Shown piece after piece: positions 37,417-46,034 of a DNA stretch of 64,000 bases. The notes below the pieces were generated by a model. The model ran no database searches, had not been told where the DNA came from, and saw only the letters and a program-made list of their open reading frames with translations. This DNA comes from an uncultured Erysipelotrichaceae bacterium (GTDB taxonomy: Bacteria; Bacillota_I; Bacilli_A; RFN20; CAG-826): contig CAMVEL010000008.1 in assembly GCA_947166565.1 (NCBI GenBank), positions 1-64,000 on the forward strand. Direction: 5' to 3'. How positions within the stretch are numbered: the first letter of the stretch is position 1; every line of letters starts with the position of its first letter. Made by a program: the position numbers and the translations under genes.

Positions 37417-38451
37417 TTATTTGGCTTTTTTAAGGAAGGAGAGAAGATCATCTACATCCTCTTTCTCGGTAAGGAAGGAAGTGACGAAACGGATGACGAG
37501 TTTATCCCCTTTGTCCTCCCAAATCTCGGTTTGGAATTCCTTGACTATCCGTAAGGCTAATTCCTTATCCAATGTTACGAAAAGCTGGTTTGTCGGGGAG
37601 TCTTCGACATCGATTTTAAGTGCACGCATGCCCTCTTTTAGGTATTGGGCCATGTCGTTGGTCTTCTTGGCTATTTCGAAATAGAGGCCGTCTTTGAAGG
37701 CTTCCTCGAATTCGATTCCTAGAAGATAGCCTTTCGCTAGCATCGCCCCTTTATTCTTGATGACATAACGGAAATCTCTTGCCAATGCTTTGTTATTGAT
37801 AACCAAGGCTTCTCCTAGAAGGAGGCCGTTCTTGGTACCTCCAACATAGAAGGCATCGCAGACCTGACCGATTAGGCAAGGCAATACATCGTTTTCCTTG
37901 CTTGTTATGGCCGCGCCTAAACGCGCGCCATCCATATATAGGTATAATTTATGCTCATCGCATTTCTTCCTTAAGGCGAGAAGTTCATCTTTGGTGTAAA
38001 TGGTTCCTATCTCGGTGGAATTGGATATATAGACCATCTTCGGTTTGGTCATATGCATATCGATATGCTTTGCCATGACCCTATCGATATCTTCAGGGTA
38101 TATCTTCCCGTTTTTCCCCTCGACCGTAATAACCTTATTGCCCCCTCCTTCTATCGCGGAGGTTTCGTGGACGTTGATATGCCCCGAAACGGTGGAGATG
38201 ACCCCTTCATGGTTTTTTAAGGCGGAAGAGATGAAAACCATGTTCGTTTGGGTGCCTCCTGCAAGGAAGAACACCTTTCCGTTTGGACAACCGAAGACAT
38301 CATCGATCAGCCTTTCCGCGTTGAGGCTATGGCCATCCAACCCATAAGGCTCGATCTGCTTGGACGAATATCGCATCAAAACCTTGAGGATCCGCGGATG
38401 GGCCAAGGAACTATAGTCGTTCCGGAATTGGTGATGGTTTCTTTCTTTCAT
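37417..38451 (-). CDS. ltaE: Threonine aldolase family (PLP-dependent beta-eliminating lyase)
   Basis: FRNDYSSLAHPRIL, FFLAGGTQTNMVF, LYMDGARLGAAI, FYVGGTKNGLLLGEAL. Confidence 0.88.
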   Translation of the reverse strand: MKERNHHQFRNDYSSLAHPRILKVLMRYSSKQIEPYGLDGHSLNAERLIDDVFGCPNGKVFFLAGGTQTNMVFISSALKNHEGVISTVSGHINVHETSAIEGGGNKVITVEGKNGKIYPEDIDRVMAKHIDMHMTKPKMVYISNSTEIGTIYTKDELLALRKKCDEHKLYLYMDGARLGAAITSKENDVLPCLIGQVCDAFYVGGTKNGLLLGEALVINNKALARDFRYVIKNKGAMLAKGYLLGIEFEEAFKDGLYFEIAKKTNDMAQYLKEGMRALKIDVEDSPTNQLFVTLDKELALRIVKEFQTEIWEDKGDKLVIRFVTSFLTEKEDVDDLLSFLKKAK

Positions 38452-38533
38452 AAGACTATCCCCATTAAAATAGGTCGTTAACTTCAATAGTTTGCAAGAC
38501 AAACGAAAATAATCAACACCAATTTTTGAAAAA

Positions 38534-38590
38534 TGTAGTTATCCCGCGATCCGTTCATCCGTATTTATTCCGTAATCCGTTCACCCCTTA
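38534..38590. repeat. Partial copies of the TIR found at 40681 (TGTAGTTATCCCGCGATCCGTTCA...)
   Basis: First 24 nt identical to 40681-40704; degenerate second copy CCGTAATCCGTTCACCCC follows. Confidence 0.8.
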
Positions 38591-38648
38591 TAGGGTGAGA
38601 CCCCACGGGGGCGCGAAGAGGTAACCGCTTAGCGCAAGGCAAAGACCA

Positions 38649-40010
38649 CTATCTCTCTTCGCCGATCAGGTATGACAAATAATACGGGAACGTCGAGTAA
38701 GGAGGGGCAACCCCAATGTTATTGGCGGTCAATTTGATGCATTCTTCGACCTCGGGGTACTTCTTCTTATCAGCGAGCACGGTCCGACTGGCTTTTGCAT
38801 GCCCTCCTTTCGCCTTGACTTCAACTAAAGTCGGCTTGGCATGGAAAGGCAGGATGAAATCGATCTCCAGCCCATTTTCGTTGCCATAGTAGTACAACGA
38901 TTCGTTTTGCTTGATCAAAGCGTCCGCAACGACGTTTTCATAGATGTATCCTTTGTATGAACCGAGGTTGCCAGTGAAGACGTTATTGGACGCCCCATCA
39001 TCCAGCATTGAAAGGAAGAGACCCGTATCCTGCACATAGACCTTGTAGGCGTCGGGATCAGCATAGGCTTTCAAGGGCAAAGATAACGCGTTTAAACGAT
39101 GACATTTGCAGAGCAAACCAAATTCGCAGAGCCAATCCACCGCTTCGACAAAGGCACTTTTCCGTGGCTTCCCTTGGATATCGCGATAAACGAATTTGCT
39201 GTTTTCCTTGGCAAGTTGGGAAGGCACAGAATCGAGGATCAAATTGAGTTTTTGTCGAAGAGTTTCATCGATTCTCACCGCGCCAGTTTTGTCAACGAAC
39301 CGGCCGAAGTCCCCGCGATATTCGACCACTAAGCTCCGCTGCTTGGCGACGACTTCGGACAAGGAATGGGTTTTGAGATAGATGTCGACGACCTCCGGCA
39401 TGCCGCCGACAACGAGGTATTCCTGAAACAGACGCAACATTCGTTCGTGAATGGGCGCGGCAATGGGAGAACGAGTCGCGAAACAATCCCGCAAATACTC
39501 AAGCGTTTTTTGTCCTTCGCCGACTGCGAGAAGGAATTCTTCGAAATCCATCGGGCGCATCGTGAGAATCGTCTCGCTCCCCGTTGGAACGTCGCCATCG
39601 GTTTCCCTGTTATATCCCCGAATTCCAAGCAACGAGCCCGAGGCGACGATGTGGAGACCGGTTTTGGCGCAAAGGGGCTTGATAGAATACCTGGCTCGCG
39701 AGCACTCTTGCACTTCGTCAAGGAAAACCACGGAGCCCTCCGAGAAGTCACTGCCGGGCATCATTAACGATAGTTCGGTCAAGAAACGATCGATGCCGTG
39801 GTCGAAATCCGCTCGTTTGAAAATGTCTTTAAACGTGGGTGAATCCTTAAAGTTGATGACGTTGACATGGCGATAATGAGAATGGAGAAATTCTAGGATC
39901 GTCGTTGTTTTTCCGACTTGACGCAAACCTTCGATAACAAGACCCTTTCTCGTTGTCGATTGACTTTTGTGCCATGCTTCAATCTGCTCTGTAATCTTTC
40001 GATAGAACAT
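38649..40010 (-). CDS. AAA ATPase with DUF4143-type C-terminal domain
   Basis: GLVIEGLRQVGKTTTILEFL Walker A, VVFLDEVQECSRAR, GLEIDFILPFHAKPTLVEVKAKG nuclease-like motif; SD AGGAGGACATTCT-ATG at 40010. Confidence 0.88.
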   Translation of the reverse strand: MFYRKITEQIEAWHKSQSTTRKGLVIEGLRQVGKTTTILEFLHSHYRHVNVINFKDSPTFKDIFKRADFDHGIDRFLTELSLMMPGSDFSEGSVVFLDEVQECSRARYSIKPLCAKTGLHIVASGSLLGIRGYNRETDGDVPTGSETILTMRPMDFEEFLLAVGEGQKTLEYLRDCFATRSPIAAPIHERMLRLFQEYLVVGGMPEVVDIYLKTHSLSEVVAKQRSLVVEYRGDFGRFVDKTGAVRIDETLRQKLNLILDSVPSQLAKENSKFVYRDIQGKPRKSAFVEAVDWLCEFGLLCKCHRLNALSLPLKAYADPDAYKVYVQDTGLFLSMLDDGASNNVFTGNLGSYKGYIYENVVADALIKQNESLYYYGNENGLEIDFILPFHAKPTLVEVKAKGGHAKASRTVLADKKKYPEVEECIKLTANNIGVAPPYSTFPYYLSYLIGEER

Positions 40011-40041
40011 AGAATGTCCTCCTATTTCGTTAATATTATTG

Positions 40042-40100
40042 CACTTTTTCGGCCGAAAAAAAGCAATATCGATACACTTTTTCGGCCGAAAAAAAGCAAT
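40042..40100. repeat. Two 26-nt repeats with palindromic core TTTTTCGGCCGAAAAA upstream of the ATPase
   Basis: CACTTTTTCGGCCGAAAAAAAGCAAT at 40042-40067 and 40075-40100, 33-nt period. Confidence 0.92.
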
Positions 40101-40157
40101 TCGATAAATGAAAAGGCAACAAATCAGTCGCAATGGGACTGGCAAATAGCAACAGAA

Positions 40158-40201
40158 AAGTGCCTCGCCATCGGATTATTTCCTACAGTGGAGAGGCACT
40201 A
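40158..40201 (-). terminator. Terminator hairpin downstream of His-rich gene
   Basis: AGTGCCTC...GAGGCACT then TTTTCT on minus strand. Confidence 0.55.
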
Positions 40202-40216
40202 GTAAACAAGCGAGTG

Positions 40217-40600
40217 TTATTCTTCGTCAAAGCGATCGTCTTCTACGTCTTCTTCTTTGGGTTCGCCTTCGCTTTGGGAAGGGATTTTCTTATAGATGCG
40301 GATTTCACGGACCAATGAGACGATGGCAATGACGATCATCAGCGAGGCAACAATGGTAAAAGGAACGTACAAAAAGGAAGGGAATGCGTTATGCTGGGGA
40401 AATACCGTGAACGTGACAACGATGAAGGCAATGGCGGCCCCGATGATGAGCAGACTGGTGAGAACGCTGACGGCGAGCCATTGTCCCCTGTTGGCCATCG
40501 TGGGTTTTTCCATGGAAGAAGGCGACGACATATGGTGAGAAAAATGGTGATGATGCTGCAGATGGTTGGTCGTGTGATGATGGTGATGATGCATGCTCAT
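40217..40600 (-). CDS. Small membrane protein with natural His-rich N-terminus
   Basis: AAAGGAGGGCCAAACC-ATG; MSMHHHHHHTTNHLQHHHHFSHHMSSPSS, two TM helices, acidic C-terminus. Confidence 0.8.
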   Translation of the reverse strand: MSMHHHHHHTTNHLQHHHHFSHHMSSPSSMEKPTMANRGQWLAVSVLTSLLIIGAAIAFIVVTFTVFPQHNAFPSFLYVPFTIVASLMIVIAIVSLVREIRIYKKIPSQSEGEPKEEDVEDDRFDEE

Positions 40601-40680
40601 GGTTTGGCCCTCCTTTAACAGATTGCCCAGCGCGAAATTATAGGCGCGCAGGGATAAGCGCGCAATCGATAACGGGGAAA

Positions 40681-41023
40681 TGTAGTTATCCCGCGATCCG
40701 TTCACCCCCTCGTGTATCATTTCGGCACAAACGAGGTCCCGGGAAATGAAGGATCTGAACGACGTCTTCGCGAAAAGGTACCAGCTCATCAACGACCGTT
40801 GCCGGAAGGTCGGTGTGACCAAGGGGTCGCGGTCGAAGTCAACGGACGGCAGGCCAACAAGACATTCAAGGAGCAGATCGAAAGGAAAGGCGGCATGCCG
40901 TACAAGCCCGGGCCGAACCATCCTTGGAAGAGGTTCATCGTCAACCACAAGTACAAGCCTCGCGAACTCGGGAAAAATGGCGTTTCCGACGATCGGGGGT
41001 GAACAAATCGCGGGTCAACAACA
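40681..41023 (+). mobile_element. Decayed ~343-bp IS/MITE-like element with imperfect terminal inverted repeats and a frameshifted ORF remnant
   Basis: Left TGTAGTTATCCCGCGATCCGTTCACCCCC versus reverse-complemented right TGTTGTTGACCCGCGATTTGTTCACCCCC (24/29). Confidence 0.65.
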
Positions 41024-41052
41024 CACCAATTTTTGAAAAAGTTTATCTGACC

Positions 41053-41340
41053 CTATCTAAGGTCTTTGATAGCTGGGGATACGAGTTCATCTATTTCCCT
41101 TGGATCTTCGATATCCACGAGAAACATCGGCTTCGCGGAAGGGTAGGGTATTTGTTCCTTTAAGCCCTTTCCCTCCAAGGATTTGGTCTTCTTTATGAGG
41201 AAACGGTTATCGTAAACCCCTCCAAAAAGGAAACCGTCTTTATAAAGCATGAATTCACCCATCATCTTTTTGTAGGTGATTCCTTTGACTCCCTTTAATA
41301 GCTCTAGGACGTATTCCAAATAATCGAGCGAACTAGCCAT
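41053..41340 (-). CDS. TfoX N-terminal-domain-like protein
   Basis: ITYKKMMGEFMLYKDGFLFGGVYDNRFLIKKT. Confidence 0.75.
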   Translation of the reverse strand: MASSLDYLEYVLELLKGVKGITYKKMMGEFMLYKDGFLFGGVYDNRFLIKKTKSLEGKGLKEQIPYPSAKPMFLVDIEDPREIDELVSPAIKDLR

Positions 41341-41345
41341 TGCCT

Positions 41346-42404
41346 TTACCACCTTCTTTTAGGGGTTCCGCTGACCATTCTTTGGGTATAGACGTAATGG
41401 CTGAATTGCCTTTGGTCTTGCTTATATTCGTTTTTCCTTTCAAAGGAAGCGATCTTCATTTGCTGGATATCCTTTAGGATCTCGGCGCCCGTTTTCGTGC
41501 ATGACCAGCCATAGTTTCTCGTAAATTGCTCGTAATATTCGCACATGATCACCATATCCGAGAATACCTTGATGATTTCCGTTCCAACCTTCGGAGAAGA
41601 AAATGAAAGGTTCTTGATCTTCCCTTTTATTCCAGAGTAGGAGAAATCTATACTAAACATTGTGTAATTACGCGTTTTGTAGACTTTATAACGGGAATAT
41701 TCCATCACGACGCTTTCATACCTATCGGTATATTCATAATCGTGTTTGAGGTTGTATTTCCTTATATCATCATAGGAAATGGAGGAAATAGATACCTTTT
41801 CCATGGGATGGTTTACCCCATAAAGATCGAAGTCGCTTTCCTCTTTGAAGAATTCCGAGGCCAGGTGTTCGTATTTGCCTCCATCGACGAAACGCTTCAA
41901 AAAGTCATATAGGCGTTGCGAGTATTTGCCACTTCTTTTGAATTCCTCCATTTTGTCATAGCAAACCATCAAACGTTTATAGGTTTCATCGATATAACCC
42001 TTTAGCCTTGGGAAATTGGTGGAATTGACGCGATTCTCAATCGCATCGACGAAATCCTCGTAGACGATCGCGCCTTTTTCTAATTTATCTAGGTCTTCTA
42101 ACGTTTTGATTGGATTAAGATATTCATTATGGCGGTAGAACATCGAGCCATTTATCTTATAAGGAAAGGTCCTATCTTCCATGTAACGTTCGAATTTGGA
42201 TTTCGCGTTTCTATAACGGCTCCTAATCGGGGCCACCTTGGCTTCCCATTCTTCTTCCTTGCGCTTAGCTTCCGCCTGTTCCCTGGCCTTTCTTTCCTGC
42301 TCCGCATGCCATTCCTTATCTATTGATAATGGGGAACCGCAATAGGGGCAAAACATAAGGGCTTCGTCACTGAATTGTCTGTTGCAGTGATAACACTTTT
42401 TCAT
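41346..42404 (-). CDS. Zinc-ribbon protein, hypothetical
   Basis: MKKCYHCNRQF...MFCPYCGSPLS N-terminal CxxC pairs, coiled-coil segment. Confidence 0.75.
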   Translation of the reverse strand: MKKCYHCNRQFSDEALMFCPYCGSPLSIDKEWHAEQERKAREQAEAKRKEEEWEAKVAPIRSRYRNAKSKFERYMEDRTFPYKINGSMFYRHNEYLNPIKTLEDLDKLEKGAIVYEDFVDAIENRVNSTNFPRLKGYIDETYKRLMVCYDKMEEFKRSGKYSQRLYDFLKRFVDGGKYEHLASEFFKEESDFDLYGVNHPMEKVSISSISYDDIRKYNLKHDYEYTDRYESVVMEYSRYKVYKTRNYTMFSIDFSYSGIKGKIKNLSFSSPKVGTEIIKVFSDMVIMCEYYEQFTRNYGWSCTKTGAEILKDIQQMKIASFERKNEYKQDQRQFSHYVYTQRMVSGTPKRRW

Positions 42405-42621
42405 ACTCGTTGTTCCTTATTTGTTTACTCGGCCTTTAATTATACCAACGAAAGGGGAGTCCGTGTTTTTTTCACTTTAATTATGGAAAAATCCATAATG
42501 CAAGGAGGCAAATACCAAAATAATTTTTGCCGATTATTTCTATTGTTTTCATTTTTCTATGTAACAATATCCTTTCATCTTCCGAAATTAGACAAAATAC
42601 ATTCTCATATCATTTAATACT

Positions 42622-43902
42622 TCAGTTTTTCAAGGATGTGAATGGAACAACATAAACTCCATCTGGACGTTTATAGGCTGCATTTGATAACCCACAAATA
42701 ATGCACAATGATTTAGCTGGTTTCCCACCGTGACTTTCTATATCTTTATTTATCTTTAGTAATTTATTTGCCGCTGAGTCAATTTGATTAGCACCTAACT
42801 TAATTTCAATGGCACACCACTCACCATCATCAAGTTCAATAACGGCATCAATTTCGTTATTAGAATAATCTTGGTAATGAAATAATTCAGCATTGAATGC
42901 TTCAGCATAAATCCTTAAATCTCTTTCAACAAGAGCTTCAAACATAAAACCAAATGTATCTAAATCTGATATTAATTTTGTGGTATTTAAGTTTAGAGCA
43001 GCACATGCTAAAGCAGGGTCGCAAAAATGTCTTTTTTCTCCTTGTTTAATCCTTATTGAAGAACGAATATCTGGACTAAATGGTTTCTGATTCTCTAACA
43101 AAAACAAACGAGATAAAGAATTCAAATACTTATTTATTGTTTCATCGCTAACTATACTCTTCTCAGATGCTGAAATATCTTTTGATAATGACAAATTCGT
43201 TATTGTTGTAGATTCGTTTCTGGCTAACGACCTTAAAAGAAGATTAACTTTACCAGTCTCATATTTAACATTCTCATCAAGCTTTTGAATGTCTTCAAAT
43301 AAGACACTATTAAGGTATCCTTTTGGAAGAATGCCAGCTTTCTCTTTAGGAACATCGATGTTATCTGGCCATCCACCCCTAATAATTAAATATGCAATTT
43401 TTTCTAAATCTACCTCGCCAGTTAATATTGTTTGATTAAAGGAATTATCACATATACTTTTCAAAGAAACTTTGCCATCGGAATCTCCCGACTCATGCAA
43501 ACTCATAGTGTGCATACGTAATTTAAATATTCTTCCAGTGCCTGAATGTAAAACACCTTTTCTAATAGGCGTAGATGAACCAGTTAATATATATTGTCCT
43601 TTGTCATTAGTTTCATCTACTTTCATTCTTACAGCATCCCATAACGAAGGGACTTCTTGCCATTCATCAATGAGACGAGGAAAATCACCATTCAAGACTT
43701 TAATTGGATCCATTTCTGCGAGTCTTCTATTGCTGAAATTATTAGACGGATCACCAACATAGTAGCAAGAAGATGAATGAAAAGAAGATGTCCATGTTTT
43801 GCCACACCATTTAGGTCCTTCAATGCAAATTGCTTTAGCTAGATGGAGATATTCTGTTATCTTATCATCAATCAATCTTGGTTTGTAATTATCTTTATTC
43901 AT
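42622..43902 (-). CDS. Second AAA ATPase with DUF4143-type domain, markedly AT-rich
   Basis: AICIEGPKWCGKTWTS, FPRLIDEWQEVPSLWDAVR, YILTGSSTP, NEIDAVIELDDGEWCAIEIKLG. Confidence 0.88.
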   Translation of the reverse strand: MNKDNYKPRLIDDKITEYLHLAKAICIEGPKWCGKTWTSSFHSSSCYYVGDPSNNFSNRRLAEMDPIKVLNGDFPRLIDEWQEVPSLWDAVRMKVDETNDKGQYILTGSSTPIRKGVLHSGTGRIFKLRMHTMSLHESGDSDGKVSLKSICDNSFNQTILTGEVDLEKIAYLIIRGGWPDNIDVPKEKAGILPKGYLNSVLFEDIQKLDENVKYETGKVNLLLRSLARNESTTITNLSLSKDISASEKSIVSDETINKYLNSLSRLFLLENQKPFSPDIRSSIRIKQGEKRHFCDPALACAALNLNTTKLISDLDTFGFMFEALVERDLRIYAEAFNAELFHYQDYSNNEIDAVIELDDGEWCAIEIKLGANQIDSAANKLLKINKDIESHGGKPAKSLCIICGLSNAAYKRPDGVYVVPFTSLKN

Positions 43903-43975
43903 AATTATACCTCCATATTGGCAATAATATTTTATTATATTTATAATATATTTCAATAAATTCGGAAATATTTTT

Positions 43976-44024
43976 ACATTTTACTTGGAAACATTTTTGT
44001 ATTTTACTTGGAAACATTTTGAAT
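43976..44024. repeat. Two direct repeats upstream of the AT-rich DUF4143 ATPase
   Basis: CATTTTACTTGGAAACATTTTTG / TATTTTACTTGGAAACATTTTGA, 23-nt period. Confidence 0.9.
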
Positions 44025-44075
44025 CATTGATTTACAAAAAAATCCCCAATCTGTATCAGGGATTATTTACTATCA

Positions 44076-44150
44076 TGGTGCCGGCGGCCGGAGTCGAACC
44101 AGCAACCTACTGATTACAAATCAGTTGCTCTGCCATTGAGCCACGCCGGC
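44076..44150 (-). tRNA. tRNA-Thr (anticodon TGT)
   Basis: GCCGGCG...CGCCGGC acceptor stem, TTTGTAA loop, CCA. Confidence 0.94.
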
Positions 44151-44157
44151 AGGCGTA

Positions 44158-44232
44158 TGGTGGGTGTTAGAGGTGTCGAACCTCCGACCTCTTCCGTGTG
44201 AAGGAAGCGCTCTCCCGCTGAGCTAAACACCC
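44158..44232 (-). tRNA. tRNA-Val (anticodon CAC)
   Basis: GGGTGTT/AACACCC acceptor, TTCACAC loop, GGTTCGA T-loop, CCA. Confidence 0.94.
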
Positions 44233-44246
44233 CTATTAAAGAAATA

Positions 44247-44270
44247 AGGCCCCGCAGAACTGCGGGGCCT
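44247..44270 (-). terminator. Hairpin between tRNA-Ile and tRNA-Val
   Basis: AGGCCCCGCAGTTCTGCGGGGCCT followed by TATTTCTTT on minus strand. Confidence 0.65.
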
Positions 44271-44283
44271 ACGTTCCCTCATT

Positions 44284-44360
44284 TGGTGGGTCTTAATGGG
44301 ATTGAACCATCGACCTCACGCTTATCAAGCGTGCGCTCTAACCAGCTGAGCTAAAGACCC
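44284..44360 (-). tRNA. tRNA-Ile (anticodon GAT)
   Basis: GGGTCTT/AAGACCC acceptor, TTGATAA loop, CCA. Confidence 0.95.
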
Positions 44361-44437
44361 ATGTGCCCTTAAGGGCTTGCAAATAATAGCCCTTGCCATG
44401 AATCTTTTCAACAGGAAATTTTATTTAATGGGTGATA

Positions 44438-44866
44438 TTAGGCCTTTTCCTGCAATTTAATGCGCACATCCTCCACCCTTCCATATAAAGAGGAGAGGAG
44501 TTTACGCTCGCTAAGAAGCCTTTTCGCCGCCTGGTTATAAGAAGCTTCAAATCTCTCTTCATCTATTTCGTAGCAGAAAGAGAGGAATACCTGATGGGCA
44601 TAATAATTCCTTAACCTCACGGTTGAGAAGAGAATCGAATAATCTGGATCATCGAAAAGTCGTGCACGGGGTGCCTTATCCGCTTCTTTCAAGGCGGTGA
44701 CGATCATCCCCAAGGTCCATTTCTCCTCATTCATCTTTTGAAGGACCTCCTCGCGGTTGTCCTTAAAGAAGGATAAATAGATTTCCTTGATATCATGCTC
44801 AATGCATTGGCAATACATCATTATCTCCCCAACGTGGGAAGTGAATTCGTTCATTTGGATTATCAT
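44438..44866 (-). CDS. Hypothetical helical protein, HEPN-like candidate
   Basis: MIIQMNEFTSHVGEIMMYCQCIEHDIKEIY...RLRNYYAHQVF (RX4H); ORF-track start at 45172 would overlap rpsI antisense and is unlikely. Confidence 0.6.
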   Translation of the reverse strand: MIIQMNEFTSHVGEIMMYCQCIEHDIKEIYLSFFKDNREEVLQKMNEEKWTLGMIVTALKEADKAPRARLFDDPDYSILFSTVRLRNYYAHQVFLSFCYEIDEERFEASYNQAAKRLLSERKLLSSLYGRVEDVRIKLQEKA

Positions 44867-44918
44867 AGATTTTTTCCTCAAGGAAAGTTTGCTTCTTATG
44901 GTTTTTATTAGCAAGAAA

Positions 44919-44942
44919 AAAGCCACCCCGAAGGGTAGCTTT
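44919..44942 (-). terminator. Terminator after rpsI
   Basis: AAGCTACCC-TTCG-GGGTGGCTTTTTTC on minus strand. Confidence 0.8.
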
Positions 44943-44966
44943 GAAGGATACGCAATCCCGAAGCGA

Positions 44967-45359
44967 TTAACGCTTGGAGAATTGTGGGGCGCGGCGGGCG
45001 CCTTTGAGACCGTATTTCTTCCTCTCTTTGGCGCGGGCATCGCGGGTGAGCATGCCAGCACTCTTGAGGGCGGAACGATCTTCGCCAGCTTCGAGAAGGG
45101 CGCGGGCGATTCCGAGGCGGATAGCTTCTGCTTGTCCGGTGAATCCGCCACCTTTGACATTGGCTTCGACATCGTAGCGGCTTTCGGCGCCGAGGATGGC
45201 GAGAGGCTGCTTGAGGTCGAGGACGAGGGTCGCGAACGGCATATATTCGTCGACAGGTTTGCCGTTGACGAGGATCTTGCCTTTGCCGGGCTTCATGTAG
45301 ACACGGGCAACCGCGGATTTACGTCTGCCGGTTCCGTAGTATTTAAGTTCTTCAGCCAT
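44967..45359 (-). CDS. rpsI: 30S ribosomal protein S9
   Basis: [28 protein letters not shown] ... [25 protein letters not shown]. Confidence 0.98.
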   Translation of the reverse strand: MAEELKYYGTGRRKSAVARVYMKPGKGKILVNGKPVDEYMPFATLVLDLKQPLAILGAESRYDVEANVKGGGFTGQAEAIRLGIARALLEAGEDRSALKSAGMLTRDARAKERKKYGLKGARRAPQFSKR

Positions 45360-45370
45360 TGTTGTTCTCC

Positions 45371-45814
45371 TTACTTCTTAAGCGCGAGCATTTCGGGCTT
45401 CTGGGCCTCTTGTTCGTGCTTCTCGTCTTTGTAGACATAGAGTTTCTTGGAAATGGTGCGTCCAAGTCTGCCCTTGGGGAGCATGCCCCAGACGGCGCGC
45501 TCAACGAGTTCGACGGGGAATTCTTCGAGCATGACGCCAGAGGTGCGGGTGCGGAGACCACCGTTATAGCCAGAGACGTTGTAGTAGTTCTTCTTGGTGC
45601 GGGGGTGGTTACCGGTGAGTTTCACCTTGGAGGCGTTGATGACGACGACATTGTCGCCACAATCTTGGTTGGGGGTGTAGGTGGGCTTATCCTTGCCCAT
45701 GAGGATCACCGCGACTTTGGAAGCGAGACGGCCGAGAGGGATGTCGGTCGCATCGATGAGGATCCATTTCCTCGTGATTTCTTCCTTCTTCGCTAAGGTG
45801 GTTTGACGTTGCAT
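45371..45814 (-). CDS. rplM: 50S ribosomal protein L13
   Basis: [49 protein letters not shown]. Confidence 0.98.
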   Translation of the reverse strand: MQRQTTLAKKEEITRKWILIDATDIPLGRLASKVAVILMGKDKPTYTPNQDCGDNVVVINASKVKLTGNHPRTKKNYYNVSGYNGGLRTRTSGVMLEEFPVELVERAVWGMLPKGRLGRTISKKLYVYKDEKHEQEAQKPEMLALKK

Positions 45815-45951
45815 TGTTTCTTTCTCCTTACGCGTTAATGTTCCCCGTTAGGGGAGCCATGCAAGATTATGCCTATCGTCCATATTCCATGCAAGAAAAA
45901 TCGTTAAAATATGCATTTATCCACTATTAATCGACATTATTTAATAAAAAT

Positions 45952-46015
45952 AATGCGCTTTTTCATATATTTTTTTGCGTCTTTAGGCGCATATTTATCT
46001 TTTTAAAAGCGCATT
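45952..46015. promoter_or_regulatory. 11-bp inverted repeats upstream of XRE regulator
   Basis: AATGCGCTTTT (45952-45962) and AAAAGCGCATT (46005-46015), ATG at 46035. Confidence 0.55.
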
Positions 46016-46034
46016 TTTGATATAAAATCTAGCC

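Noticed and set aside
40042-40100. Possible mini CRISPR
   Set aside because: Only two repeats separated by 7 nt, palindromic core at a promoter, no cas genes in the window
40601-40948. N-terminal extension of the His-rich protein ORF
   Set aside because: Strong SD directly precedes the ATG at 40600 and upstream part overlaps the decayed IR element
44867-45172. N-terminal extension of the 44438 ORF
   Set aside because: Overlaps rpsI in another frame; internal start at 44866 fits the gene boundary better
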